Source: Phycisphaerales bacterium
GTDB taxonomy: Bacteria; Planctomycetota; Phycisphaerae; Phycisphaerales; UBA1924
DNA: 56,261 nt
NCBI GenBank assembly: GCA_029213305.1
Contig: JARGPA010000010.1
Coordinates: 1 to 56,261, forward strand
Direction: 5' to 3'
Positions 17,792 to 27,141 of this stretch are shown here, one piece after another (positions within the stretch are counted from its first letter, which is position 1; every line of letters starts with the position of its first letter). Both the position numbers and the translations under genes were made by a program. The notes beneath the pieces are model-generated. The model did not search any database. It had not been told where the DNA came from and was given only the letters and a program-made list of their open reading frames with translations.

Positions 17792-18088
17792 CTACGAGAC
17801 AAGTTCGCCGACTTGCTCGTGGAGTGAATCTTTAAGATGTTGTGAAGGCTTGAACGAACAGGTGGTACTCTCACCAATCTGAATCGGTTGCTTAGTCGCA
17901 GGGTTCATCCCAACACGCGCTGCGCGATGTTTCTTTGTGAAAGTGCCGAATCCGCTGATTGCGACTTTCTCTTCCGATTTGAGTCCATCTGAGATCGCGG
18001 CGATCACTGCCTCGATCATCTTGCTTGCCTCGGTTTTCGAGCTCTCAAGTTCAGATGCTACTGCCTCGATGAGATCAGACTTGTTCAT
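17792..18088 (-). CDS. HU/IHF family DNA-binding protein
   Basis: This 98-residue histone-like protein bends and compacts DNA. MNKSDLIEAVASELESSKTE forms the dimerisation helices. ISGFGTFTKKHRAARVGMNP leads into the beta arm, where the usual RNPxT is replaced by GMNPATKQPI, and the tail is FKPSQHLKDSL. The frame is open further upstream, but the ATG at 18088 is chosen because GGAGG lies about 7 bases before it and because HU proteins start at MNK. A strong terminator follows. It is a single-gene unit divergent from the dehydrogenase gene. Confidence 0.95.
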   Translation of the reverse strand: MNKSDLIEAVASELESSKTEASKMIEAVIAAISDGLKSEEKVAISGFGTFTKKHRAARVGMNPATKQPIQIGESTTCSFKPSQHLKDSLHEQVGELVS

Positions 18089-18324
18089 GACTAAGCCTCC
18101 GTGCTTATATATTGCTGCCAAAATGCATTACCTAGGTGTACCAACGCCGGCGAAGCAAACAAATAATTTTCCAGCGAACAAGCATTTCATCGGCCTCAAG
18201 TGGCCAATCGCTTGAATTTCACTAAATAATCCACCGTTCGTCCAGAGTTTTACCCACATCATTTCCACAGGACGCATGCAAATTCATTAACAACTCAAGT
18301 GATTGATCTATCATTCTGATACGA

Positions 18325-19305
18325 ATGAATGACACTCCACCTGTGATTTTGATTTCTGAACCAATCGCGATTGAGCCGCGAGATTGGTTATCAGATCGAG
18401 CTCAGTTACTCGAGATCAATCTTGCGGATCGCGCAACGCTCCTGCAACAAACTCATGCCCATGAACTCGCAGCATCTCCAGAGAATCACATTCAGGGATT
18501 GATTGTTCGAACTTATACTATTGTTGATCAAGAGCTACTTGATTCAATGCCCCACCTGCGAGTCGTTGCTCGAGCAGGGGTAGGTCTTGACAATATCGAT
18601 CTTCAGGCATGCGCAACGAGAAACATTCGTGTTGTTCATACACCCAAAGCAAACACACGAGCTGTTGTGGAGTTTGTGACTTCGATGATGGTTCAAACTC
18701 GGCGCCCGATTGTGAGATTCACAAGTGCGAACAAGGATTGGCACGCCATCCGCAAGGATGCGATTACACCTCATTCATGCGTTGGGAGTCGACTTGGAAT
18801 CGTTGGGTTTGGAACGATTGGATCTGCACTCGCAAAGGTTGCTCATGCGCTTGGAATGGAAGTTGTCTTTTGCGACTTACTCAAAATTGATCAACAGGCT
18901 TGTCAATTTTCAAAGCAACTATCGATTGAGGAGTTGTTTGAAACAAGCGATATCGTTTCGATTCATGTTGATGGCCGAGCAAGTAATAAGAACATGATCA
19001 ACGCGTCGTTATTCAATAAACTCAAACCTGATGCAACACTCATCAACTCATCGCGCGGATTTGTTTTAAATCATGATGACGCGATTGAACATGCATTGAA
19101 TAATCCAAGTGCGACGTTTATATTCGATGTTCACGATCCTGAACCAATCCCAGAAAACTCTCGACTATTTCGTATCCCAAATATTACGCTCACTCCACAT
19201 ATCGCGGCGGGAACAGCCGGCGCAAAAGAGAAGATGAGTTGGGTCGTTCGGGATGTTATGCGTGTACTCGATGGAAATGATCCCGAATATGAAGCAGCTC
19301 AATAA
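18325..19305 (+). CDS. D-isomer 2-hydroxyacid dehydrogenase (phosphoglycerate dehydrogenase-like)
   Basis: This 326-residue NAD-dependent dehydrogenase has the substrate domain at both ends and the Rossmann domain in the middle (LGIVGFGTIGSALAKVAHAL). Family marks are VVARAGVGLDNIDLQACATR, HTPKANTRAVVEFVTSMM, the catalytic-Arg region SIHVDGRASNKNMINASLFN, and the C-terminal NITLTPHIAAGTAGAKEKMS with the catalytic His. It is closest to the PGDH branch because of HTPKANTRAVVE, but it lacks the C-terminal ACT domain, so the serine-pathway role is an inference. It is convergent with comEC. Confidence 0.85.
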   Translation: MNDTPPVILISEPIAIEPRDWLSDRAQLLEINLADRATLLQQTHAHELAASPENHIQGLIVRTYTIVDQELLDSMPHLRVVARAGVGLDNIDLQACATRNIRVVHTPKANTRAVVEFVTSMMVQTRRPIVRFTSANKDWHAIRKDAITPHSCVGSRLGIVGFGTIGSALAKVAHALGMEVVFCDLLKIDQQACQFSKQLSIEELFETSDIVSIHVDGRASNKNMINASLFNKLKPDATLINSSRGFVLNHDDAIEHALNNPSATFIFDVHDPEPIPENSRLFRIPNITLTPHIAAGTAGAKEKMSWVVRDVMRVLDGNDPEYEAAQ

Positions 19306-19342
19306 CACTTGAATATAAGTGGCATGAGCGTTGGTTTAGCGC

Positions 19343-21940
19343 TTATCTCGTCCACCCATGAACAATGTTTCCGTCTTTGTATATACGAACCCAAGCTCCT
19401 CCACGAACGGCGGTTGTGTACCAAACTCGCCCGCTGCGCATCTCATCCCATCGAGGATCATTTGCTCGACTCATTCCGGTTGATTGAAGTACGACACTGG
19501 GATCTAGTTTTTCTACAAACGAGTATGCTCTTGCTTTCGCGCTCCCATGATGAGGAAGCTCCAAGACATCACATGATAAATCGGGATGTTCCTGAAGAAT
19601 GTTCGTCATTGCTTCTTGTTCGATATCGCCTGTTAGGAGAACAGAACGAACCATACTGGAGTTGTTATGTATTGTGATCGGGACTTGTATCCGCATGACA
19701 ATCGAGGTGTTGTTCGAACGCATGGTCATGACATGTTCACCGTTTGGCCAGAGACAATCGACTCGTGCATTACCAAGCTCAAGCTCATCGCCAATTTGCA
19801 TTACACGAATTTCAACACCCATTGTCTCAAGCGTTGTTTGTATGAATTTCCATCCTGTTGACGGCTCTTGCATTAGTCGATCGGTAATCCAAACACGATC
19901 TATCGGAACGCGCGACGCAAGATCCGCAAGGCCGTTAAAGTGATCAAGGTTATCGTGTGTGACGACAACATCTTCAATGCGTCGTATCCCCAAAGATTGC
20001 AAGTCTCGCGAAATACCCTTTCCAACTCTCCGATTGAGCGATCCACAATCCCAAAGCAATGTTTTACCTTGTGATTCAACTACGATAGAAGTGCCATCAC
20101 CGACATCGATCATGTGTAATCGCAAAGATGCTCGATCACTCAATGCAAACGGCGCAACAAACAACCAACTGATACACAGAGCAATATACACGGCTGTTTT
20201 ATAGTTATTGAGCTTTAATTTACCAGTAATGATGAGTGTCAGAACCCCGGTAAAGATCAGTGTCCAAAGAAAACCAGGGTTCCCTATCTGAACAGATGAC
20301 CCAGGTAATGAATCTACAAACCTCACAAATAGATGTACTACCGCTGCGCAAAAATCAAGTAACCCAATCAACGATTCAGAAATCGAAGGAAAGAAGACTC
20401 CAATTCCGATTTGGATGTATCCAACGATCATCAAAATCATTACCATCGGGATCAAAATGAAAGCAACAACAGGCGCAAGCAAACTGACAAAACCCGCGTG
20501 AAACATGATCGCAGGAGCAGCAACAATCCAACACGCAAAGTTGATCTTGATTGCTTGAACAATTCGTGTTTGCGTTCTCTTAAAAAATCGTTGATGAGTA
20601 GATGGTAACTGATTGGTCAGAATTGACATCGAGGTCGGTGAGTGCTGATTTGCAAGAATAACAAGGAGCGCCGTGATCCCCATTGAAAGTTGATACCCAA
20701 GTGAGAACACGTCACTAGGCCTCCAGATCAATAACCCGGTACCAACCCAAGCGAGTATCGTGAGTCGGTCGTAACGTCGCCCACAACGACTCGCAAGAAG
20801 AAGCAAACACACGATCATCCCCGCTCGTACGATTGGAGGCCGCATTGGAATAATGAGAAATCCTAATGTCAGTATCGAAACAACACAAATAGTTTCTATC
20901 TTTGGGTGTTCTCCAATCACTCGAATGAAAAAGATACCCAACAAGATAACAAGCGCGAGATGAAACCCTGAAATCGCGAGTACATGAGCAACTCCAACGC
21001 GTTGGAATGATTCATATACATCCCCAAACGCAGGTTCACGTTCGCCGAGCAATAGCGCTGCGAGCATTGCTCGGCGCTGAGTTTCATCTTTATCAAGCGC
21101 GATTTGGTTAACCCCAAGTGCAGACAAAGACCGAGACTTCAAAATCGCACGAGTATGAATGAACCACCTAGTAATATGATCAAAGAAACTTCCATGCTCT
21201 ATGAACTGAATCATGGATAAATCACGAACAACAATTGTTCCCACCCGTCCTGATTGGATGTTCATCGATTCCCAATCAAGGTCACTCAAGTTGCGAGCAG
21301 TTGTAGGCGTTTGATACAAACCGATCACACTCACCCAATCACCCGGCTTGAATACTGATTCGCTATCATGCGCTGAATACTCGTTAGGAACAATCAATCG
21401 TGCGATACCCGACGCATTGACCCATGCTTCATTTCCTAATGTGTCATTCAATATGATTCCTTGAACTCGGATTCGTGTTTCGGTTCTACTTGTTGTCCAT
21501 GTTGCAGGGTCTGCAGGAGTTCGCGGCGTGAGTCGAGTCCGCACGGGTTCTGTAACAATCCCCACGATTTGAACGGGGACAGAGTTAGTGCGAGCGCGTG
21601 AGTGCAGGCCCTGTTCAACGATTTGATCTAGACGATCAGACTTTGGTTCATTAAGTCTAATATCACTCCATCCTGCAGCGATGAAGAAAACTGAAACCAA
21701 AATCAAGATTGATTTTGTGCGCTTTCGAACTGGGATTGATATTCCAATCAATCCACAACCGATACTCATCCATACTAAAGATCCCCAAAGCTCAAAGTTT
21801 TGTGCAATCGAGATCCCAAGTATCATCGCAATCAGAACCGCAATTGCACGATTACGCGCGTGCAGGATAGTTTTCGAATCGCCATGTCGATGAAGATCAA
21901 AGTTCACAACTAAGTTGTACGCGATCTTATGTTGACACAC
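19343..21940 (-). CDS. comEC: ComEC/Rec2-type DNA uptake channel
   Basis: ComEC is the inner-membrane channel for single-stranded DNA during natural transformation. It has 865 residues with three regions. The N terminus has several helices followed by a DUF4131/OB-like domain (about residues 120-240). The competence domain is marked by LLGEREPAFGDVYESFQRVG and VAHVLAISGFHLALVILLGI near residues 300-335, followed by many helices. The C-terminal metallo-beta-lactamase-like nuclease domain has LHMIDVGDGTSIVVESQGKT, the metal motif THDNLDHFNG and ELPHHGSAKA. The start is a GTG at 21940; a second GTG 11 codons later is possible. No other com gene is nearby, but the next minus-strand gene upstream is a prepilin. 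Confidence 0.93.
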   Translation of the reverse strand: MCQHKIAYNLVVNFDLHRHGDSKTILHARNRAIAVLIAMILGISIAQNFELWGSLVWMSIGCGLIGISIPVRKRTKSILILVSVFFIAAGWSDIRLNEPKSDRLDQIVEQGLHSRARTNSVPVQIVGIVTEPVRTRLTPRTPADPATWTTSRTETRIRVQGIILNDTLGNEAWVNASGIARLIVPNEYSAHDSESVFKPGDWVSVIGLYQTPTTARNLSDLDWESMNIQSGRVGTIVVRDLSMIQFIEHGSFFDHITRWFIHTRAILKSRSLSALGVNQIALDKDETQRRAMLAALLLGEREPAFGDVYESFQRVGVAHVLAISGFHLALVILLGIFFIRVIGEHPKIETICVVSILTLGFLIIPMRPPIVRAGMIVCLLLLASRCGRRYDRLTILAWVGTGLLIWRPSDVFSLGYQLSMGITALLVILANQHSPTSMSILTNQLPSTHQRFFKRTQTRIVQAIKINFACWIVAAPAIMFHAGFVSLLAPVVAFILIPMVMILMIVGYIQIGIGVFFPSISESLIGLLDFCAAVVHLFVRFVDSLPGSSVQIGNPGFLWTLIFTGVLTLIITGKLKLNNYKTAVYIALCISWLFVAPFALSDRASLRLHMIDVGDGTSIVVESQGKTLLWDCGSLNRRVGKGISRDLQSLGIRRIEDVVVTHDNLDHFNGLADLASRVPIDRVWITDRLMQEPSTGWKFIQTTLETMGVEIRVMQIGDELELGNARVDCLWPNGEHVMTMRSNNTSIVMRIQVPITIHNNSSMVRSVLLTGDIEQEAMTNILQEHPDLSCDVLELPHHGSAKARAYSFVEKLDPSVVLQSTGMSRANDPRWDEMRSGRVWYTTAVRGGAWVRIYKDGNIVHGWTR

Positions 21941-21952
21941 GAGACTTCATTG

Positions 21953-21985
21953 CAAAAAAACAGCCCTGTCAGGTGCGACAGGGCT
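21953..21985 (-). terminator. intrinsic terminator after the prepilin gene
   Basis: On the minus strand AGCCCTGTC and GACAGGGCT form a perfect 9-bp stem with a 6-base loop, followed by GTTTTTTT. It lies about 34 bases past the prepilin stop and just before the comEC start, so comEC probably has its own promoter. Confidence 0.88.
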
Positions 21986-22018
21986 AAAAAGAGAGTTTAT
22001 ATGTTGTTCAATATTGAA

Positions 22019-23236
22019 TCAGTTAACACTACTGAGTACATCATCGAAGTCGGATACGATGTCTTCGGTTATGAACTTGCCATCGCTGTCTGTGATCCGA
22101 TCGCCGTTCTCTAGAAGGTAGTTGCTTCCGAATGTGATGTGGAACTCGCCACCACCGGTGTGCCCGTTAGCTTTCCAGCCTTTGTCAGATGTTCCGAAGT
22201 AAACCCCATCAATACCTGCGGATTGGACAATGAGTCGACCGCGCGGCCTTGCAGGATAGACAGATTCAACATCCGCAGTTTCGAGGGTTTCACCTGATTG
22301 CAAGACATTGTATGAAGGGCTTGCCAATATAGTTGCTAAAGATTTGATTCGATCTTCTTCAGAGTTGTTTTGACCTCCACCAATGAATACATCTTCGCTG
22401 AGAATACTCTGTGTGCTTTGATTAGCGCCGTATTCACCAACCCTGGTTGCGAATCCATTGAAGAATGTTTCGTTCGATTTGAGATAGAACCAAGACGAGA
22501 TTTGATCTGCTTCTGCTTGATCAGATGATGTCGCAACGAACTGCTTGAAAATATCTACGCCGTTGTTTGAGGCATCCGGATCGATTGATCCACGAGCACT
22601 CTCATCCTTTGTCCAAACAAGCAGTGGATTCCCAAACGCGTCAACAATGTCAGGCATTAACCCTTGGCCATCAAGCTCGGTGCTTGGGTTAGTCATTGAA
22701 GGAGATTGTTGGTTCGCACTGTGATCCATTGTTTTAAGGAACTTGCCGTCAGGGGAGAAGTATGCGCCTGATGTTCCGATGAGATTGATATTGACGACGA
22801 TTGCGCTGTCCATGGAGTTATCAAACGGAGCGATCGCAATGATCCCTGCTTCTTCATCTATTAATGAACCTGCATCTGCGACTGTCCCTAGGACAGCATC
22901 ATTGCCACCAAGTTCGAGCATCGTGTTTTCCATCGCGGACATCCCAGGGTTCGCATCCGAGCCCATCTGGTAAGCCGAGAAATACCCAGGCATCCGTGAT
23001 CCGTTGTCATTCGCGAACGAGTTAGTTGCATTCGTAAACGCGGTCATCATATTTGTAGTACTAGTTTGTAGACCGCGTTGGCGTGCGCTGTTGAGCGCAG
23101 GTAAGAGGATCGCCATCAAAACTGCGATGATCGCAATGACCACAAGCAGTTCGACAAGAGAAAAACCATCGCGAACAGATCGGGAGATACTGTTGCTTGT
23201 GTTACCTGCCTTGGTCCCGTTGTTTAGGATCGACAT
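22019..23236 (-). CDS. type II/IV prepilin-like protein (pseudopilin)
   Basis: The 405-residue protein has a 23-residue polar leader (from MSILNNGTKAGN) and the cleavage and assembly motif DGFSLVELLVVIAIIAVLMA, with the conserved Glu at position 5 of the mature helix. The rest is a large exported domain rich in Asn, Ser and Asp, ending with HTGGGEFHITFGSNYLLENG. Planctomycetes encode many proteins of this build; roles include type II secretion pseudopilins and pilus subunits, and no assembly genes are nearby. I moved the start from 23263 to the ATG at 23236 because ATGGAG lies 8 bases upstream. A terminator follows, so it is monocistronic. Confidence 0.85.
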   Translation of the reverse strand: MSILNNGTKAGNTSNSISRSVRDGFSLVELLVVIAIIAVLMAILLPALNSARQRGLQTSTTNMMTAFTNATNSFANDNGSRMPGYFSAYQMGSDANPGMSAMENTMLELGGNDAVLGTVADAGSLIDEEAGIIAIAPFDNSMDSAIVVNINLIGTSGAYFSPDGKFLKTMDHSANQQSPSMTNPSTELDGQGLMPDIVDAFGNPLLVWTKDESARGSIDPDASNNGVDIFKQFVATSSDQAEADQISSWFYLKSNETFFNGFATRVGEYGANQSTQSILSEDVFIGGGQNNSEEDRIKSLATILASPSYNVLQSGETLETADVESVYPARPRGRLIVQSAGIDGVYFGTSDKGWKANGHTGGGEFHITFGSNYLLENGDRITDSDGKFITEDIVSDFDDVLSSVN

Positions 23237-23440
23237 ACTTACTCCATCTGATCGGAGCACCATCGTGATGCTTTCAATCTGTTCACTTCGTGTGCGTTTC
23301 TCATCCCCATCGCTAGGTACAAACCAGCGTCGACCCCGCCACTATACGGCCCGAATCGCCCAGCGGATGCTCAAAGAGGATATCTCAGGTGAAGATCCAA
23401 GAGAACTCAGAACCCCAAAACAATACAAACAAACTAAGAA

Positions 23441-23701
23441 TTAACTCAATACAACGATCAAAAGCACGATCATTCCACATAGTGCAACAATCACCCAGCC
23501 TGACAAGGTTTTGGATGGTTCTTCTAAGAACCACCCACATGAGGGGCAAATTTGCGCCTGATCGTAGATGAGTTCGCTGCAATGTGGACAAGAATCGAGT
23601 TCAGACCCAAAACGATCGAGATCCATCGCTGATGGCCCGTCCGGGTCGAGTCCCTCAGAAAGGTCCCAATCTTGGTCAAACTCGTGAGGTTCATCCATCA
23701 T
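23441..23701 (-). CDS. small zinc-ribbon membrane protein
   Basis: This 86-residue protein has an acidic N-terminal segment (MMDEPHEFDQDWDLSEGLDP), a zinc ribbon (SCPHCSELIYDQAQICPSCG with two CxxC pairs) and a C-terminal helix (GWVIVALCGMIVLLIVVLS). This looks like a tail-anchored protein with its zinc ribbon in the cytosol. Function unknown. I chose the double ATG at 23701; the frame is also open six codons further up. It is the last minus-strand gene before the flagellins and is divergent from them. Confidence 0.6.
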   Translation of the reverse strand: MMDEPHEFDQDWDLSEGLDPDGPSAMDLDRFGSELDSCPHCSELIYDQAQICPSCGWFLEEPSKTLSGWVIVALCGMIVLLIVVLS

Positions 23702-23788
23702 GATCAAATAGTATCGCACGGGTGTTCTAATTCATACAAAACAACAGGACTCATTCATTAACACCTTATTTCGTCCGATTATTTCTCA

Positions 23789-24637
23789 ATGAGGATCGGG
23801 TCTTTCGCAAACATTAACTTTGGGATTCAAACCCTCAACAACAACCAACAACAAGTTGCAGATTCTCTTGAGCGCCTTACAACGGGAAAAACGATCAATC
23901 GTGCGTCTGATGATCCATCAGGGTTGATCTCTTCAACCCAACACGAAGCTCGGATTTACTCGATTGAGTCACAACTCAAATCCTTTGCACAACAATCAGG
24001 TTTTCTTGGCGCCAAAGAGGGTGGACTCTCAATCATCAACGAACAGTTCATCAAGCTCAACTCGCTTGTTGTTCAAGCCGCGAACACTTCTGGGAACTCG
24101 TCAGAAGAGCAAGATTCAATCAAGCTCGAAATCAACTCTCTCCTCGATTCAATCAATACCATTGCATCGACAACTTCTTACAAGGGTCAGCAAATTCTCA
24201 GTGAATACAGCGTTGTTGCACTGACAAACGATCACCGTGTTCCATCAATTTCAATACCAGCCGATTCAAAAATTGAACAAGATCCATCTACTCCAGAAAC
24301 CCTTGCAAACATTGCAGAGCTTGCGTTTTCAAACCCAGAAGCTGCTCAAGAGCTCACAGAACAAACTCTCGATCGGGTCGCAGGAGCAAGAGGCGCAATT
24401 GGGAATCAACTCAACGAAATCGAATCGCAAGAGTCGGTTCTCTCGCAAGAGTTAATCAGTTTGAGTGAGTCTCTTTCATCAATTCAAGATGTTGATTTCG
24501 CCAAAGAGGCCGCTGAGCTTGTTCGCGCACAGATCCTAGAGCAAGCATCTATTCTCGCGATCGATGTCAATCGTCAAAGCGCTGAACAAGTGCTCGGTTT
24601 GATCAAAGATGCTGCAACGGTATCAGACTTCAAATGA
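23789..24637 (+). CDS. short flagellin, divergent copy 1
   Basis: This 282-residue flagellin is made of the conserved D0/D1 helical ends with almost no variable centre. The N-terminal signature is LERLTTGKTINRASDDPSGL and the C-terminal coiled region is DVDFAKEAAELVRAQILEQA followed by AEQVLGLIKDAATVSDFK. The last residues deviate from the usual flagellin end. The middle (TNDHRVPSISIPADSKIEQD) replaces the D2/D3 domains. The ATG at 23789 has no Shine-Dalgarno sequence; a CCGATTAT element begins about 15 bases upstream, so the message may be almost leaderless. A second flagellin follows after 138 bases. Confidence 0.9.
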   Translation: MRIGSFANINFGIQTLNNNQQQVADSLERLTTGKTINRASDDPSGLISSTQHEARIYSIESQLKSFAQQSGFLGAKEGGLSIINEQFIKLNSLVVQAANTSGNSSEEQDSIKLEINSLLDSINTIASTTSYKGQQILSEYSVVALTNDHRVPSISIPADSKIEQDPSTPETLANIAELAFSNPEAAQELTEQTLDRVAGARGAIGNQLNEIESQESVLSQELISLSESLSSIQDVDFAKEAAELVRAQILEQASILAIDVNRQSAEQVLGLIKDAATVSDFK

Positions 24638-24656
24638 ACAGTTGAACTGTCGAACC

Positions 24657-24687
24657 AACCAGACTTTGAGTTATCGGAACTCTGGTT
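24657..24687 (+). terminator. possible weak stem-loop between the flagellin genes
   Basis: AACCAGA and TCTGGTT form a 7-bp stem around 17 bases that can themselves pair as GAGTT with AACTC. There is no U tract after it, so it may be an mRNA-stabilising or processing hairpin, not a terminator. Confidence 0.3.
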
Positions 24688-24775
24688 GATTCACTAAACT
24701 CACTCATCCACACAGCTTGTTTGAGCTTGAATGTTTGTTCTTGCGTTTTGATCGAGCGTTATGCACGCTTGAACT

Positions 24776-25567
24776 ATGTCCAGCATCAACTTCGGTTCGT
24801 CATTCTTTGCAATCTCACAGTTTCATGCAAACACCCAAGCGTCTTCGAACGCGCTTGAACGATTGTCTACAGGATTCTCCATCAATCGTGCATCGGATAA
24901 TCCTGCGGGAATGATTGCAGCCGAAAACTTTATCACTCGTCTCAACGAGATCAGCAGCGAAATCACTTCGATAGATCGCAACATCTCCAACTCCAACATC
25001 CAAGATGGTGCACTTGGTTCTACGCTCGACAACCTTGCGGATCTTGACGGATTGGTTATTCAAGGTGCGAACGAAGGGGGATTGAGTGGATCAGAAATCG
25101 GTGCAATCCAAACTCAAGTTCAGGGAGTCCTCAACGGGATTAGTCATCTGGGCGCATCCGGGGGGAGCAACCTTCTGAGCGACGTGACCACAGAGATGGT
25201 TGTAGGCACAGACGAATTAACTGGAGACGATATCACAGAGACGGTATCCTTTTCAGACCTTGCATCTGTTATCGAATCAGACCCAGAAGCTGCTCAACGC
25301 CTTGTCGATGGGGCGCGTGAGGCTGTGCTCGAACGAAGAGCTGAAGTTGGGGTAGAAGCAAGAGCATCAGAAACTGAAAGACGCGTATTAGAAGAAGAGC
25401 AAATCAATATTGCAAGGACTGCGTCGATTACACGAGATGCAGATTATGCACGCGAGAGTTCAAATCTGGTGCGATCTCAAATTCTGAGTCAAGCATCCGT
25501 CTATACGGTTCTTGCTTCTAATCAAAATGCGCAGACAGTACTGTCACTCCTTGATATTCGTGCGTAA
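24776..25567 (+). CDS. short flagellin, copy 2
   Basis: This 263-residue flagellin is closer to the family consensus than copy 1. It contains ALERLSTGFSINRASDNPAG at the N terminus and TRDADYARESSNLVRSQILS followed by NAQTVLSLLDIRA at the C terminus. The centre is short (GGSNLLSDVTTEMVVGTDEL). It polymerises as a flagellar filament subunit after type III export. Start ATG at 24776 without a clear ribosome binding site. No other flagellar gene is in the window, so this is a satellite flagellin locus. The two copies share the phrase DPEAAQ in the region before the C-terminal helix, which supports a duplication. Confidence 0.93.
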   Translation: MSSINFGSSFFAISQFHANTQASSNALERLSTGFSINRASDNPAGMIAAENFITRLNEISSEITSIDRNISNSNIQDGALGSTLDNLADLDGLVIQGANEGGLSGSEIGAIQTQVQGVLNGISHLGASGGSNLLSDVTTEMVVGTDELTGDDITETVSFSDLASVIESDPEAAQRLVDGAREAVLERRAEVGVEARASETERRVLEEEQINIARTASITRDADYARESSNLVRSQILSQASVYTVLASNQNAQTVLSLLDIRA

Positions 25568-25649
25568 TCAATGATTAAATGATTCATAGTCCTCACAAAC
25601 GGAACTTGACTCCGAAAGATTTGGGTTGATCGTCGGTATTTATCTATGA

Positions 25650-25789
25650 GGTATTGCACAATTCCAATAGTCCCAGCGGGTGTGAATATTCCCTTGGTGT
25701 CGACGATCTGACAAACCCGAGCATTGTCTTTCGTTGCGGAATATTCCCTGCACAAGCCCCGTGCCAATACCCCCGGCGCGGGGTTTTTT
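25650..25789 (+). ncRNA. candidate structured RNA with competing closing stem and terminator
   Basis: GGTATTGCAC (25650-25659) pairs with GTGCCAATACC (25761-25771) with one bulge. Inside, GCGGG pairs with CCTGC and GAATATTCC (25684-25692) with GGAATATTC (25738-25746). The apical part can fold as TGTC/GACA. This gives a long rod with an asymmetric internal bubble, as in 6S RNA, and the AGTCCC before the inner stem also recalls 6S. The 3' strand of the closing stem is the 5' strand of the terminator at 25757-25789, so the two folds exclude each other, as in an attenuator or riboswitch leader of the downstream glycosyltransferase gene. No protein-coding reading is supported here. Confidence 0.42.
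25757..25789 (+). terminator. intrinsic terminator upstream of the glycosyltransferase gene
   Basis: CCCCGTGCC and GGCGCGGGG form a 9-bp stem with one G-U pair and an 8-to-9-base loop, followed by six Ts. It lies 77 bases before the next plus-strand gene, so it ends a transcript that starts in the preceding 200 bases or in the flagellin gene. Confidence 0.85.
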
Positions 25790-25866
25790 ATGCACAGTTT
25801 CTATGAAGATTCTCTACAATCTTCCTGTATTCTCATTTTGTACACTCCCTGATCTACACTCTCGCC

Positions 25867-27039
25867 ATGATGAATGATCGAGTACGTGTGCTTGTATTTA
25901 CTGACACTCTCGCCGACATTAACGGCGTGTGTCGTTTCATCCAAAACATTGCTCAAACTGCACACGATACAAACCAACAACTCAAAGTGATAACTTCGAC
26001 AAGACTCGAGTTGCCCAAAGTCGATAATGTTATCAATTTCACTCCAAGTCTCGCGATGAAAATGCCCAAGTACGAAACGCTTGATCTCGCGATCCCACCC
26101 ATGATTCAGATGCTGAGGGCAGCAGAGGAGTTTAAACCCGATGTGATTCACATCTCTACTCCGGGCCCGATCGGAACCGTTGGGATGATTGCATCCAAAC
26201 TGATGCGCGTTCCAGTTGTCGGCGTATACCACACGGACTTTCCCGCATATATTGACGAGCTCTTTGAGAACAGGTTCTGTTCTTGGATGTGTAAAGTGAC
26301 AATGCGGATATTCTACAAACAGTTTCGATTTGTTTTTTCTAGAAGCGAAGATTATAAAAACAGATTGATTCAACTCGGAATCGATTCTCAAAGAATTGCA
26401 TGGCTTCAACCCGGATTTGACAACACCCGATTCGATTCGACGCTGAGGGATCCGAGTATCTGGGATAGATTCAATATCAATCGAGATTCCATCAAAGCAA
26501 TATACTGCGGCCGAGTAAGCACTGAAAAGAATCTCCCAACACTTGTAAAGATCTGGAACGACGCAAGAACGAAAGCAAAACAATCAGGCAAAGAACTCGA
26601 TCTCATCATCGTCGGAGATGGTCCATATCGTGAAGAAATGGAACAACAACTCAACGGGAATGGTGCACACTTCCTTGGGTTCAAACACGGCAAAGAGCTC
26701 GCAACGATTTATGCATCTTCGGATTTCTTTGTGTTCCCTTCAACAACAGACACCCTTGGACAAGTGGTGATGGAATCACAAGCTTCTGGACTTCCAGTCA
26801 TCGTGACAGATCAAGGCGGCCCGAAGGAAATTGTTTCCGATCAACACAGCGACTCCCCTACTGCCTTTGTTGTACCAATTGAAGATGAAGAACAATGGAT
26901 CAATAGGATTGTCGAGCTAACAACAAACGATTCGATGCGCGCCGCGATGGGTCGCGACGGAGTTGAAGCGATGAAGAACTACACATTCACAGAATCGTTC
27001 AAGCACTATTGGAGTGTGCACGAGAACGCAGCGAAGTAG
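25867..27039 (+). CDS. glycosyltransferase, GT4 family
   Basis: This 390-residue GT-B fold glycosyltransferase has RVLVFTDTLADINGVCRFIQ with the N-terminal acceptor-side loop, HISTPGPIGTVGMIASKLMR, GVYHTDFPAYIDELF, then the donor-binding half with YCGRVSTEKNLPTLVKIW, IIVGDGPYREEME, HFLGFKHGKELATIYASSDF and the retaining-GT4 motif TDTLGQVVMESQASGLPVIV. GT4 enzymes transfer sugars from nucleotide donors to lipids or polysaccharides at the cytoplasmic membrane. The neighbourhood gives no hint of the acceptor. The start is a double ATG at 25867 without a ribosome binding site. A possible leader RNA lies immediately upstream. Confidence 0.92.
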   Translation: MMNDRVRVLVFTDTLADINGVCRFIQNIAQTAHDTNQQLKVITSTRLELPKVDNVINFTPSLAMKMPKYETLDLAIPPMIQMLRAAEEFKPDVIHISTPGPIGTVGMIASKLMRVPVVGVYHTDFPAYIDELFENRFCSWMCKVTMRIFYKQFRFVFSRSEDYKNRLIQLGIDSQRIAWLQPGFDNTRFDSTLRDPSIWDRFNINRDSIKAIYCGRVSTEKNLPTLVKIWNDARTKAKQSGKELDLIIVGDGPYREEMEQQLNGNGAHFLGFKHGKELATIYASSDFFVFPSTTDTLGQVVMESQASGLPVIVTDQGGPKEIVSDQHSDSPTAFVVPIEDEEQWINRIVELTTNDSMRAAMGRDGVEAMKNYTFTESFKHYWSVHENAAK

Positions 27040-27141
27040 GCAAAGCGCCAGGTTTCTTGCACAAACAACATTCGAAGGATGGGTATCGTTATCGATTGCT
27101 GAAACCGATCGATTACATGTGGGTAGAACTATCCAGCAATA

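Noticed and set aside
25801..26583. 260-residue open frame on the minus strand
   Set aside because: It is antisense to the glycosyltransferase gene, which has all GT4 motifs. No protein family is visible in it.
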